Under the pieces are notes generated by a model. The model was not told the origin of the DNA and searched no databases. It was given only the letters and a program-made list of their open reading frames with translations. Both the position numbers and the translations under genes were made by a program. Positions 53,340 through 62,809 of a DNA stretch of 64,000 nt are shown piece after piece. The first letter of the stretch is position 1, and each line of letters begins with the position of its first letter. The stretch comes from Lineus longissimus (Eukaryota; Nemertea; Pilidiophora; Heteronemertea; Lineidae): assembly GCF_910592395.1 (NCBI RefSeq), contig NC_088317.1, forward strand, positions 8,308,001 through 8,372,000. Direction: 5' to 3'.

Positions 53340-54475
53340 GAATCGCATAGCAGTGAAACGCATAGCAGATAAATTCTAGCAGAGAAATCGATTCAACTGA
53401 AGATTTGATAGATGCCTTAGTGTCCTTAATACCGACTAGCAGTCAGACTAGCAGACAGACTAACTATCAACTAAAGATGAATAAAAATCAGACTAAGCAA
53501 AAAACTAGTGTAACACCCAGTCAAAATTCAGTAACACCCAATCAAGTTTTGTCTAAACAAGGTACACGCGCAAAGGGGATCTAGAGATTTTAGTTGCCAC
53601 TGGAAAGACAAAAGAATTCACTGGGAAGCAATTCACTTTTAACGATCTTGACTATATGTCAGAAAGAAGAAATTTTAAAGTATCACAGAATTCATCAAAG
53701 CAGCTTATCCTCCAGAGTTAGTGACACGTTTAGCAAAACGGCCATCAAAGCTTATTCCTCCCTAGCTGGGTGGATTTTACCAAATTGTGACAGAGATAAT
53801 CTGTACGAGGATCTTAGAAATGATTACATCGTGATGACCGAGTTGGATAGGTGGACTGGTCTTCTCAGTTTGAAATTGGGGGGTCTTATGGCCTTACCCA
53901 CAACTAGTTTACTCACTCTCAGCAATTGTAATGTAGGAAGTAGCGAGAAATACACACAACGGGAGCCAGCATATAAAGTAAATTTTCGTGAAATAAATGC
54001 AGAGTGGACAACAGGAAACTGCGACGACGAACAACCCCCAAGGGAAAGATGTAACAGCCTCTGAATCTAATCTACCCGCTTCGCGGCATTCTTCGATACC
54101 ATCTACTTCAGCTCCTAAAAAAACAAAGATTGCCTAAGCAAATTGCCTGGTCTCGTGAATTAGGAAAGCGTTCCAGTGGGCTAAAGAAAAAAAAGATGGG
54201 TCGAATCACTGGAAAAATTATCAAAGAATTACCACCAACTCAAACTTCTGAAGGTATAACCCGGAGTGATGTTGACTACGAATGAGAGAGATGCACTGAT
54301 AAATCTGAATCTAAATTTAATTATTTGTGGTTAACAATACCTTTTACATTCATTACTGGAATATTTGTATGCAGACAAGGGTTTGCTCCAAGGTTTTCTC
54401 CCATTAAAAAACCGACAGTAGTTTCGAAGGTTTCAGCAGGGGTGGAGTGCCAACTCCCGAGGAAAAAAAAACATT
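53340..54475 (+). pseudogene. Polinton B protein with C-terminal membrane segment, decayed
   Basis: A Ser/Thr/Gln-rich start (KTSVTPSQNSVTPNQVLS) is followed by LVATGKTKEFTGKQFTFNDL. A 53,594-54,064 frame reads SKTAIKAYSSLAGWILPNCD, DLRNDYIVMTELDRWTGLL and LGGLMALPTTSLLTLSNC. A last part has a membrane helix (FNYLWLTIPFTFITGIFVC). The middle block resembles a conserved Polinton gene of unknown function as I recall it. Frame changes near 53,690 and 54,060 and several stops show decay. It may be two genes run together. Confidence 0.45.
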
Positions 54476-55075
54476 GAGTAAACCCCCATCTATACTCCTC
54501 ATGGAATAATCCTCATGGAATAAAATAACACCAATGGTGGTGAAACAATACCACACTAGATAATGTTAGTTCATAAAAATGACACCAGATCATGCTTGCA
54601 TATGTTTATATCCATGACTCAGAAGTAGAGCATAATTCTCCTATAAGACATGAGTGACTTACATTCACCCACTACCTTATGTTTACAAGCCCTATGCTGA
54701 ATTGATTGAGTTAATCTGGGCACACAACAATGTGATGTGTTTGTTTTCTGACTGATAAAGCCATTCGCTGATGTATTGATCTATTTCCGTTATTTTTAGA
54801 GATGATGGTTTCAATGTACAGATACTGTGTGTGTGTTGGGAAAGTGGTGGGGTGTATATTATGTTGGTGTGATCGGAACGGGCTTTTGGTGAAATATCTG
54901 ATGTGAGCGGGAACGCCAAGGGAGGGGTGTTTATTAGTGAGTTTTTTTAGAAGATTGGTGTTAAGGAACTTAAGTGTTATTTGGAGGGTGTAGAGTATAT
55001 GCATATTGCTGGTCGGTGCCTAAATTAACCATTTTAACTTTGAAAGTGGGGTTCGGCGGGTTCGGAAACTCGACA
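54476..55075. other. Unassigned sequence between Polinton B and BEL pol
   Basis: On minus it holds open stretches (HPSLGVPAHIRYFTKSPF, HQRMALSVRKQTHHIVVCP) that I cannot assign. They may be the untranslated end of another retroelement. Its right border, about 55,076, cuts BEL integrase inside a codon run. Confidence 0.35.
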
Positions 55076-55868
55076 CATCGTTTCAGCTGGGCCCTCCTGA
55101 CCTTCATGGGACCAAAATAATCAACTCCGGTGTGAGCAAATGGTCCGGCTATTGCTGCTAATCGACAGGTCGGTAAATCGGCCATCCTGGGCAGGGATGG
55201 TTTAACGCGTTGACGATGGCAAAGGAGATATCCAGCAATGACTCTCCTCGCCATGACTCTCCTAGCCATGTTGCTCACCTCTGTAGGCCAAAACCTTCGG
55301 CGAAGCTCGGCAATGAGTTGTTCGATGCCGCAGTGCAGCCTCATGGAGTGGATATCAGCAGCTATTAGGCGTGAGACTATGTGGTCTCCTGGCATGATTA
55401 TCTGGTGTTTGGCTTCCTCTGGGATCTTGGCCTTCCGCAGTCTACCCTCGATTCTGAGGGATCGCTGCTCCGTGTCAAAGTATGGTGATAGCTGGACAAT
55501 GCTGCTTTTGCTAGTGATGGTCTGTCCCTCTCTTAGACGCTCCAATTCATCCGGAAAGTTCTCCAGCTAGGCTTTACGCACCCATAACATGGAGGCGTCT
55601 CTGTAATCTTCGACGGTCAGATGTCCCGTGTTGATTTTCTCGAGTTCTGCGTACCGTAGTGTGCTTGCCAATAGATTATGTACTGTGCTGTTGATCCAAG
55701 CTGTTCTGCTCACTAAATTATGCCACGTTTCAAAATCTGAAGGCGTGAGTAAGGCGATCACATCCGGGGCCTCAATATATGGGCCGGTGTGAAAGCGGAT
55801 AAAGTCCCCCTGGTAGCAAGGTCCGGACCCCCATCCCTGATGATAATAGTCTTCACCGGACATCTATC
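55076..55868 (-). pseudogene. BEL/Pao integrase, N-terminal part
   Basis: On minus from 55,863 I read HNLLASTLRYAELEKINTGH, then in a second frame VQLSPYFDTEQRSLRIEGRL, RLHCGIEQLIAELRRRFWP (zinc-binding), GYLLCHRQRVKPSLPRMADL and GPFAHTGVDYFGPMKV, the first catalytic Asp. It stops abruptly at about 55,076, so the rest of the integrase core is missing. It comes after RNase H in pol order, as BEL/Pao requires. Confidence 0.82.
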
Positions 55869-56049
55869 CCTGGTCCTATATACGGACATGCGGAATTTAG
55901 CAATTAGGGACATTGATCGCTTTTACGGCAGTAACAGCGCATAAAGTCCCACGCATAGAATGTCCATTCCTTATATAAATAGTCGCGTAATGTGACATGG
56001 TCTTTGATTGTAGGAATAGGTAGGCTAAAAATCGGGTCATTTTCCGTCG

Positions 56050-56125
56050 GCTCTCATGGCGCAGTGGAACAGTACCTGGTTCATGGTTGAGAGTCATGAG
56101 GATCGAATACGCCGTGACGACTTTC
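56050..56125 (+). tRNA. Degenerate tRNA-like sequence
   Basis: An A-box-like tggcgcagtggaa, a B-box-like aggatcgaatac and a following tttctttttt run. Stems are poor, so it is not a working tRNA. It is about 130 bases upstream of the integrase exons, as in the first copy (4,556-4,630). Confidence 0.35.
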
Positions 56126-56252
56126 TTTTTTAATTACTGTAATAATATAATACAATGGTTAGTATCGGCGCGATTGACTCTCTTTTTTTCTTTATTTCAT
56201 AAGACAATTTCGTCATCTTAATAACAATTTTTATTGCGTAAGTACTATCAAA

Positions 56253-57134
56253 AGTGGCTAAAGCAGATGTAAACCAGAAGCGAGTTCTTCGGCGTGTTGC
56301 CGCTAAAAACTACAAGGTAGGCGTTTTACTTTATAGTGCATGTGATTGAGTTATCCAGGTTCTCCCTTTTAATGAATTAGATTTGGAAAAAATCGGAATC
56401 TCAGCCAACAGAGTGGTTAAAATCTTCAGAGTTCAATCGTTCGGACCTTTAACTCTAGGAAAGGAGTCCTTTCGACCTTAATACCTAGGATTTAATGTCC
56501 CCGGATATTGAACGCGGGATTCAATGTCCATCGGACTCTCGTAGCTAAGAATAGAAGTTCATTGGACACTTATCTCTAGTTATGAATGTGTCCGGACTGT
56601 GAACGCGGTTACTAATGTCCAATGGACTGTCCAACCTAGGGGTAGGTGTCTCATGAGACATTAGTTGCTACTTGTGGTAGTCTATGGGACAGTAATACCT
56701 AGGAATGGTGGTCTCTAAGACGTACACTTCACATTATTTCCAATATATCACATTAAAATTGAGGGACGTCAGGACTACATTATAATTTAAGTTAGGAGTG
56801 TTGACTTCATGGAGTAAAACATGCTCAGTTACATGTGTCTGTTCATTAACGAATCGGATACCGTATATTATCTAGTATTCCTATTTCCTATTTCCTATTT
56901 TAAAGCTAACATTGTTCGTTTCAGGCTTTTTCCGTTGGGTCCCTCGTGTTGAAGAGAAACCTGAGAAGATCCGATCGAAAGGGAGAGAAGAAGGAGGGGA
57001 TATGGCTCGGACCGTACTTAATTGAAGAAATAAATAAAAAAAACGGTACCTACGTTATTTCCAACAGAGGGAAAAAAACTCGCAAAAGCAGTCAATGCCA
57101 ATAATTTAAAACCATATCATCTGCCAAAGATTAA
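56253..57134 (+). pseudogene. KRBA2/GIN/Ginger-type integrase, last two exons
   Basis: The exon ending at 56,316 (KRVLRRVAAKNYK, then gtaggc) and the exon from 56,925 (after tttcag) encode FSVGSLVLKRNLRRSDRKGE and IWLGPYLIEEINKKNGTYVI, the SH3-like C-terminal domain. The splice position matches intron 7 of the copy at 1,251-4,406. A frameshift in an A-run near 57,075 alters the end (NANNLKPYHLPK is in another frame). The upstream six exons, including the catalytic core, are missing. Confidence 0.72.
56430..56720. repeat. GTCC/GGAC array in an integrase intron
   Basis: Degenerate units of about 35 bases with paired gtcc..ggac words (aatgtccatcggactc, aatgtccaatggactg) and cctagg. It lies in the intron before the last integrase exon. 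Confidence 0.6.
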
Positions 57135-57299
57135 ATCTATGTACATATTATATGGTTCATATTATTGGGTTTTTAAATCCATGTAACTCCATATTAGCAA
57201 GTGACTAGGCCAGCCAGTCGTCCCAGACGGCGTGATGTAAATCATTATCGAAATAAATCACTCAGTCAAATTGAAAATATGTTATTTTGTTCACTTCTT

Positions 57300-57510
57300 C
57301 TTTCTATACCACCCACAGAAAAAAAGGACTTTAACTCCTAAGGAATCAGTGTCCACATTGGACTTTAGTCCCTGTTCAGTGGACAATAACAACTAGAAGT
57401 TAATGTCCGACGGACTTTCGTACCTAGTACTTGGAGACCCCCGGATTTTCACCTCTAGCTGTTAGTATCCGGGGACAATTTCAACTGGGGACATTTTCCA
57501 CTTGGACAAC
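57300..57510. repeat. GTCC/GGAC array downstream of the integrase fragment
   Basis: The same style of unit (aatgtccgacggacttt, ctaggaatc-like words), placed downstream of the gene as at 690-890. Confidence 0.55.
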
Positions 57511-57535
57511 GGCGCCGTTTGCTGCTCGCGTGTTG

Positions 57536-58440
57536 AAGACAGACATTGGCATCTCACCCCGTTGTTCACCTCTTTGTCATCAGGCGGGATCTCAGGCAAG
57601 GAAATGTCACCATCATCAGGCATCGCTTCATCTTTACGGAGAAAGTATGGCTTCTGGTATCATCCATGGACTGTTTTCAAGTCTGCTGCTTACATCCCTC
57701 TGGTACAGTATTCTGCCGGGTTTGTGTCTGTGGGTACATAACCCCACTCACTGGGACTAGTCTCGCTGAGGATATCCGCCACTCTGTTGGCGACAAATAA
57801 CTAAAAACGTTTGGTGGTGTTCTTCACGTATCGCAGTACTATCGCAGAATCTGTCCAGAACTTTCTCTTCAGCTCGCCTATCTCGAGTGGCCGGATGAGT
57901 GTCTTTGACAGACGCAAAGCGAGGACGGCTCCCTGTAATTCAAGCCTAGAGATTTAAACAGTCTTGGGCGGTGCAACATGATTGTGTCTTTGATGCCAAA
58001 AAAGATACAGCTTTCTTCCCTTCCAGGTCATAACAAAGAAAAGCGCTCGCTCCGAAACTTTTCTCAGAAGCGTCCGAGAAAAGATGCATTTCGATCCCTG
58101 TGGTTCCTGGGTGGAAGCCAAGGTGATGTCTCTGGAGATTTAATGAGTTTAAATCCGAGAGCTCAGATATCAATTTCGTCCATTCTTTCTCGATGACCTC
58201 AGGCAGGGGATCATCCCACCCCAGGCCTTTTATCCACAACTCCTGGATTAGGAACTTTGCCCTTATGGTGAACGGTGAAATATATCCTATTGTGTCATAG
58301 ATGGAGCTGATTAGGCTTGGTAAGTATCGGTGTCTTGGGCCGACAAACGAACGTAAAGCACACGAATATAAAGCAGTCTTCTTTGACGTTCCAATTTATC
58401 CCCAGAGTGCGTTGGCCTGTCGGTTCTTCATTGTCGAAAT
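57536..58440 (-). pseudogene. BEL/Pao RNase H region
   Basis: Minus-strand LFSDASEKSFGASAFLCYDL is the RNase H start with catalytic Asp. A frame change leads to RLELQGAVLALRLSK, FWTDSAIVLRYVKNTTKRF and GYVPTDTNPAEY, the usual BEL block before integrase. Several stops and shifts are present (near 57,945, 57,800 and 57,760). The region is cut at about 57,535 by the integrase-element insertion. Confidence 0.8.
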
Positions 58441-59420
58441 AAATCAGCTGGATTGCACGTTTTGACTCTGGAATGGCGGCGATGACTTCCTGGTGGTTGG
58501 AAACGCATTTTTCAGCCGGAAACCTCCTTTTTTGACAGCTTTATCACTATCCTTGGTGAAATCTATCGTCTGGCGGACTACAGATAATGCCTTGTGGAGA
58601 TCGTCCATATGGAAGTCTTTGCTCATCGCATGATCTACTAGCTTACTGAAGTATGCTCGATTATCCTCCCCAGTTCTCATCAAGGCATAATTGGCGCATG
58701 CAGGGGAAACGGTAGCACCAAAGATGTTTACTGTCATGGAATATGTATCTGCCGGTCCTGGGTCGTCCTGGTCTTCTTTCCATAAAAAGTAACGATAAAA
58801 AGTAACGTAGAGAGTCGCTATCATCTTGAGTAACCTTCACCATGTGAAACATAGCCTAAACATCTGCTGATATAGTCACGGCGTAAAGCCGAAATCTCTG
58901 CAACACTCCAAACAGGCTGTTCAACAGATCTGGGCCCGTCATCAGATTGTCGTTGAGGTTCTGGTTCTAATTTTTTGCAGCGGCATCAAAAACTATTCGG
59001 ATTTTTTCTGGCTTGTTTACGTTCGTGACCCCAAAATGCGGCAAATACCAAGTCTTTGGTCCAGTTTTTTCCTCCAATATTTGCATGGCTAATCTGTCTT
59101 CAGCAGATCATGGCTGGTTGACGCCTGCCTGTATCCCGAAAGACTCAGTTGACCAAAACTTCTCGACATGTTGCTGTAAATGCTGAAGTTGTTTCTCCTC
59201 TGTCTCGATGACATTCATGTGTGCCCCAAAATCGCTGACATGACTGTCTTTCTACGAGTTAGATCTGTCTGTTCCTAATATACCCCATCCAAGCTTTTTA
59301 CGGATAGCGAGCGGATGGTCTTTTTCTCCCTTCTTTATTTGAAGTTGGAGGTGTGCTTCTGGGAAATCTATTATAATCAATAGCTTGATCTGCGAGGGGT
59401 TAATTTTTTTGGGGATGCCC
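58441..59420 (-). pseudogene. BEL/Pao reverse transcriptase region
   Basis: Minus-strand GWGILGTD-type start (near 59,280), then [51 protein letters not shown] and SKDFHMDDLHKAL. Here the catalytic YVDD-type motif reads HMDD, so even this key box is altered. Frame changes near 58,830, 58,960 and 59,240 break the frame. Confidence 0.82.
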
Positions 59421-59428
59421 AACCCCCG

Positions 59429-60334
59429 TCAATGGTCCCAAAATGGATTTAACTTCTGCTCCAAACAAGCAAAGGAGTCTTCATAAACAGTTCTGGTATT
59501 CTTAATGTGAACAGTCTCAGCTTGGGCTGGATCTTGTGATCTTACACGAAATGACACCCTGTATGATTGTTCAGTTGACTGTGAATTCATTGTTCTTATG
59601 GTTAGCTTCGACGGTACTCCTTTCAGGCCAAGCTCCTTAGCTAATGACTTATGTATCAACGTCAGTTGGCTCCCCGAGTCCAGTAGTGCCACAGTTGGTA
59701 TGGTAGATCCATTATTACCACTGATGTAGACAGGAACCAGCTGAAAGAATGTATACTGTCCCACCACGGTCGACTGGGTACCACAGTGGGCGACATCTGA
59801 TTTCTCGACCTTCCACTTGTCATCCCTGGCGGGAAAGTGCAGCAAAGTGTGGTGACGTTTGCAACAAGAGGGTTCCCTGCAAGATACCTTTGACCTGCAA
59901 TCCTTGATGAAGTGTTTTGGTTTCAGGCAGTTGAGGCATAACTTCATTGCTTTGACTGCCTCTTGCCTTTCTTCAACACTCTTCGCTACAAATTTCGGGC
60001 ATATGTACAGACTATTCTGTTCTTGGCACACACAGCAGGTAGGGTTAAAGTTCTTGTCCCTGGCATTGCTCTTTTTGTCTGATTTGGTGGTAACAGCATT
60101 GCACAGCGTCAACCCTTGGGAGGAGGTCGTCTTAACCGGCTTCCCCTGCTTTGGCTTTTGGTCAGCTCGATCATACGACACAGCATAAGGGTTGGTATCC
60201 GTGATCAAACATTCCTGTAACCAATCCCGGAGATCGTGAATGTTGGGCTCACGATACCTAGAAATGTTCGCAACATATTTGTTCCAATAGTTGATTTTAT
60301 TGGTCGGGATCCTACGGGCTGCTTTTACCAACAC
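59429..60334 (-). pseudogene. BEL/Pao Gag zinc knuckles and protease
   Basis: An open 301-codon stretch. It has the C-terminal part of Gag (NYWNKYVANISRYREPNIHD), a CCVCQEQNSLYICPKF finger, CLNCLKPKHFIKDC and a C-C-H-H knuckle (CREPSCCKRHHTLLHF). The aspartic protease active site follows in VALLDSGSQLTLIHKSLAKE. This Gag-to-protease run is typical of BEL/Pao. The frame ends at 59,429 with a stop just before the RT region. Confidence 0.85.
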
Positions 60335-61687
60335 ATCTGTTCCCTAGATCTGCAGTGTAAATATTTAGCGTAACTATGCAGTCCCTGACATGAACGAAGA
60401 AGGATCTGAGAGATGAGACACTGTTAGATGCTATCACCGGTCCTCAAGTCACTTGGTCTATGAAAGCACGAGCAACCTTGTTTCTGTGTCCATACATTCG
60501 TTTGAGCTCCTGTAACATCTCAGCATAGCATATTTCACTAAATCATATCCCTTGGACAAAATTCTTAGCATCTCCGGTCAGGTGTGATTGTAGTATACCG
60601 ATTCTTCTAGTGTACGAAATGCCTGGCCTACTGTTCATAGAATCTCTCTATAAACCTTGGCCAGGCCTTAGGAGAACCATTAAACGGACCACTCCATCGG
60701 TGGTAGACCTCTCTCACTCTCAACGTTTGTCAAATACTCAGTGAATCCATCGTTATTGTTCTAGAACATGTAGCCCGCGTCTTCTCGGCGAAGACTCGTC
60801 TCGATTGCAGGGTTACTTAATCAATCCATCCATCTGGTGACCAAGCTGGGGCCTGAGCTATTGGGGGTTCCCATTCACGAACCAAGGGATTCAGTCCTCC
60901 ATAACATGCTTGATCCTGTGGACCCATAGCTGGTTGGGGTGGATGGCTGACTTGGGGCTCAGGATGTCTTGATCTTGTAGGCTCACGAAGGGTGTAAGCC
61001 TGTGGCTCTTCTCGAGGTTTAGGCTGGCAAGGGGCAGCTGCATTCAGTTTTTCTCGGGTTGTTTTCTTTGGCGGAGCGATCTTTCGTGGAATATTGGTGT
61101 TGACATCAGCTGGCGGCGAGTTAACCTCACCTCATTTATCACCGATGCAAATCTCAGCAGTTTTGTCATGGACGTGTTGTAGCCTCCCGCCTGTGGCTTG
61201 ATCAGGAACATCCGTCTGAGGCGCCGGGGGTATCACACCAGTAGGTTCCTTCTTGACTTTCATCAACCAATCTTGTAGTCTAGACACCTTGGACTGTACG
61301 TTACTGAATCCAGTCTGAACATTTGGTGGTTCAAGGGGGTTAGGAAACTCCTCAACAATATCCTCAGTAGAACTAGAACAGTCTGTGTATTCACTTGAAT
61401 TTTTAGGTAATTGAAGCCAAAGTTTTACTATCAATGCAGGACCTAAGGGCATCGAGTACAGTCAAGGCAATTTCTTTGCGTGAAGCAAACCACTCTGTAG
61501 CATCCGTGACCGCTTCAGAATCAGTCAGACGATTTCTACATATTGAGTCAGTGTCCTGCAAAATCGCTAAGGATGTAGATATACACTCTTTGCATTCCCT
61601 GAGATGACGCTTCAATCGATCATTCTGAATACCTTTCAAGGCCTTGTTTTGGTAGCGAGTCTGGACTCCTGCCTGATTAGACATCAT
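60335..61687 (-). pseudogene. BEL/Pao Gag, N-terminal part
   Basis: It starts at 61,687 (SNQAGVQTRYQNKALKGIQN), about 80 bases after the 5' LTR. A helical region in a second frame (61,452-61,132) and a proline/glutamine-rich linker follow, then the conserved PFNGSPKAWPRFIERFYEQ near 60,690, which marks BEL Gag. Numerous stops and frame changes occur between 61,132 and 60,335. Confidence 0.75.
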
Positions 61688-61768
61688 GCGTTTGAGTTTA
61701 GCAGTGTCTGAATCGATGGTGAAACTATTGAAGTAAGTTTTGATGTTAAGAATATGTTATTTAAACTT

Positions 61769-62804
61769 TGTGCAGAATTTCTGTCGATCGGACGATGATT
61801 TTTACTTCGAAAACACAAGTTTGGAATTTGTAACGTTAATTTAGAAATAAGAAGTCCAATGTCTAAAGAAAACAGATTTACTAGAGTGTGGCGTGTATAA
61901 ATATGACGTTTGAAGAAGAAGGTTCGTAGTTCGGGTAGCTGTTACACTCATATCTGCATCCTGGGCGGTCGGTCTTGGTTTTCGGTTTAACTGAAAGGAT
62001 ACAATTTGCATCGAGACTAAGTATAAAGTAGTATAACTAATAAAAAATGAATGGAACCTTCAGTGAAGGAAATCAGGGGAGCCAGAGCATTCCCAAGAAA
62101 GACATGATAATCATGAGAAATATTGGTAGAAAGATTAAAACTATCACTGAAAGGCCCAAGTATGTCTATACACACGAATGAGTTAAGAAAAAGAGGCGTT
62201 CTCATGTGACGCCATCTATCCACAGACCGGTGCAACTCTAATGTAGAGCAAAAAAGTGAGTCCAATTGTCGGACGGGAAAATATCACAAAGTAAGAAATA
62301 CTGATATGTAGTCGGACACTCTAGCAAATCACAACAGTGCGGTCTGATAGGATTGAAAGTTATTTATGGGGGAAAACACATCGACCAACATAATGGTAGA
62401 GTGTAAGCAAGTAAAATCCACGTCAACTTCTCAGATCAAGGTACCAAACCCGGGAAGGGGGGACCCAATGTCCACAAAGAAAAGGCTGCCAGCAAGATGA
62501 GAACAAGCGGAGCCGAGTTGAACCCAGGGGATATATTGTAAAACCACTGAGCTAGAATACTCACATAACATCGTGCCGGGTAACCGGGGCATTTACAAAT
62601 AAGAAAAAGCGGCACATAGTAAAGTTGACGGTAGTATATAGGGTAAAGGGGTGTTTTTCTGCAGAGGCACAGAAAAACAAGTACACACAAGATGGCGAAT
62701 AATGGAAAAAGCCCGGTCTGGAGCCTCGAACTGAGAAAGTGACGTAGGAAGTAAGGCCGACTTTTGTTGGCGGCAAATATAAATTGAAGACGGAAGCGCC
62801 GACA
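61769..62804 (-). repeat. BEL/Pao 5' LTR, complete
   Basis: 1,036 bases. On minus it begins TGTCGGCGCTTCC at 62,804 and ends TTCTGCACA at 61,769. It precedes gag and matches 10,148-11,075. Its first 113 bases (62,692-62,804) have no partner in the left-hand copy. No obvious tRNA primer site starting TGG directly follows the LTR. Confidence 0.9.
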
Positions 62805-62809
62805 GGGTT
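62805..62809. repeat. Target-site duplication gggtt, right copy
   Basis: Identical to 10,143-10,147 and directly adjoining the LTR end. Confidence 0.8.

Larger units (their letters stand above)
43843..54475 (+). mobile_element. Polinton-like module B (structural genes)
   Basis: Mostly plus-strand, tightly spaced genes homologous to module A, plus genes not seen there. Spacers carry GC-rich gttccagcgggagc-type words (44,101, 44,660, 49,690 and 54,430), as at 22.77 kb. Nearly every gene has stops or frameshifts. The integrase end is probably the segment at 22.5-24.7 kb, now separated. Confidence 0.68.
55869..57535 (+). mobile_element. Truncated copy of the intron-bearing integrase element inside BEL pol
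   Basis: BEL coding sequence stops at about 57,535 and resumes at about 55,868. Between them lie a tRNA-like sequence, the last two exons of the integrase gene and two GTCC/GGAC arrays, all in plus orientation. The same ingredients surround the first copy at 0.7-4.6 kb. I could not fix exact ends or a target duplication. Confidence 0.55.
10148..62804 (-). mobile_element. Composite BEL/Pao LTR retrotransposon with ~44 kb of nested DNA
   Basis: Two direct copies of the same LTR bound this interval, with TG..CA ends and a gggtt duplication on both sides. BEL/Pao gag-pol lies next to the right-hand LTR in the expected minus orientation. Sequence from about 11,076 to 55,075 is foreign. It replaces the end of pol, the 3' untranslated region and the first ~113 bases of the 3' LTR. 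An assembly join cannot be excluded for that inner block, but the outer insertion site is clean. Confidence 0.75.

Noticed and set aside
27036-54475. Contamination by a free virus or bacterial plasmid
   Set aside because: The genes are riddled with stops and interrupted by animal transposons with target duplications, so the elements are long resident in a nuclear genome.
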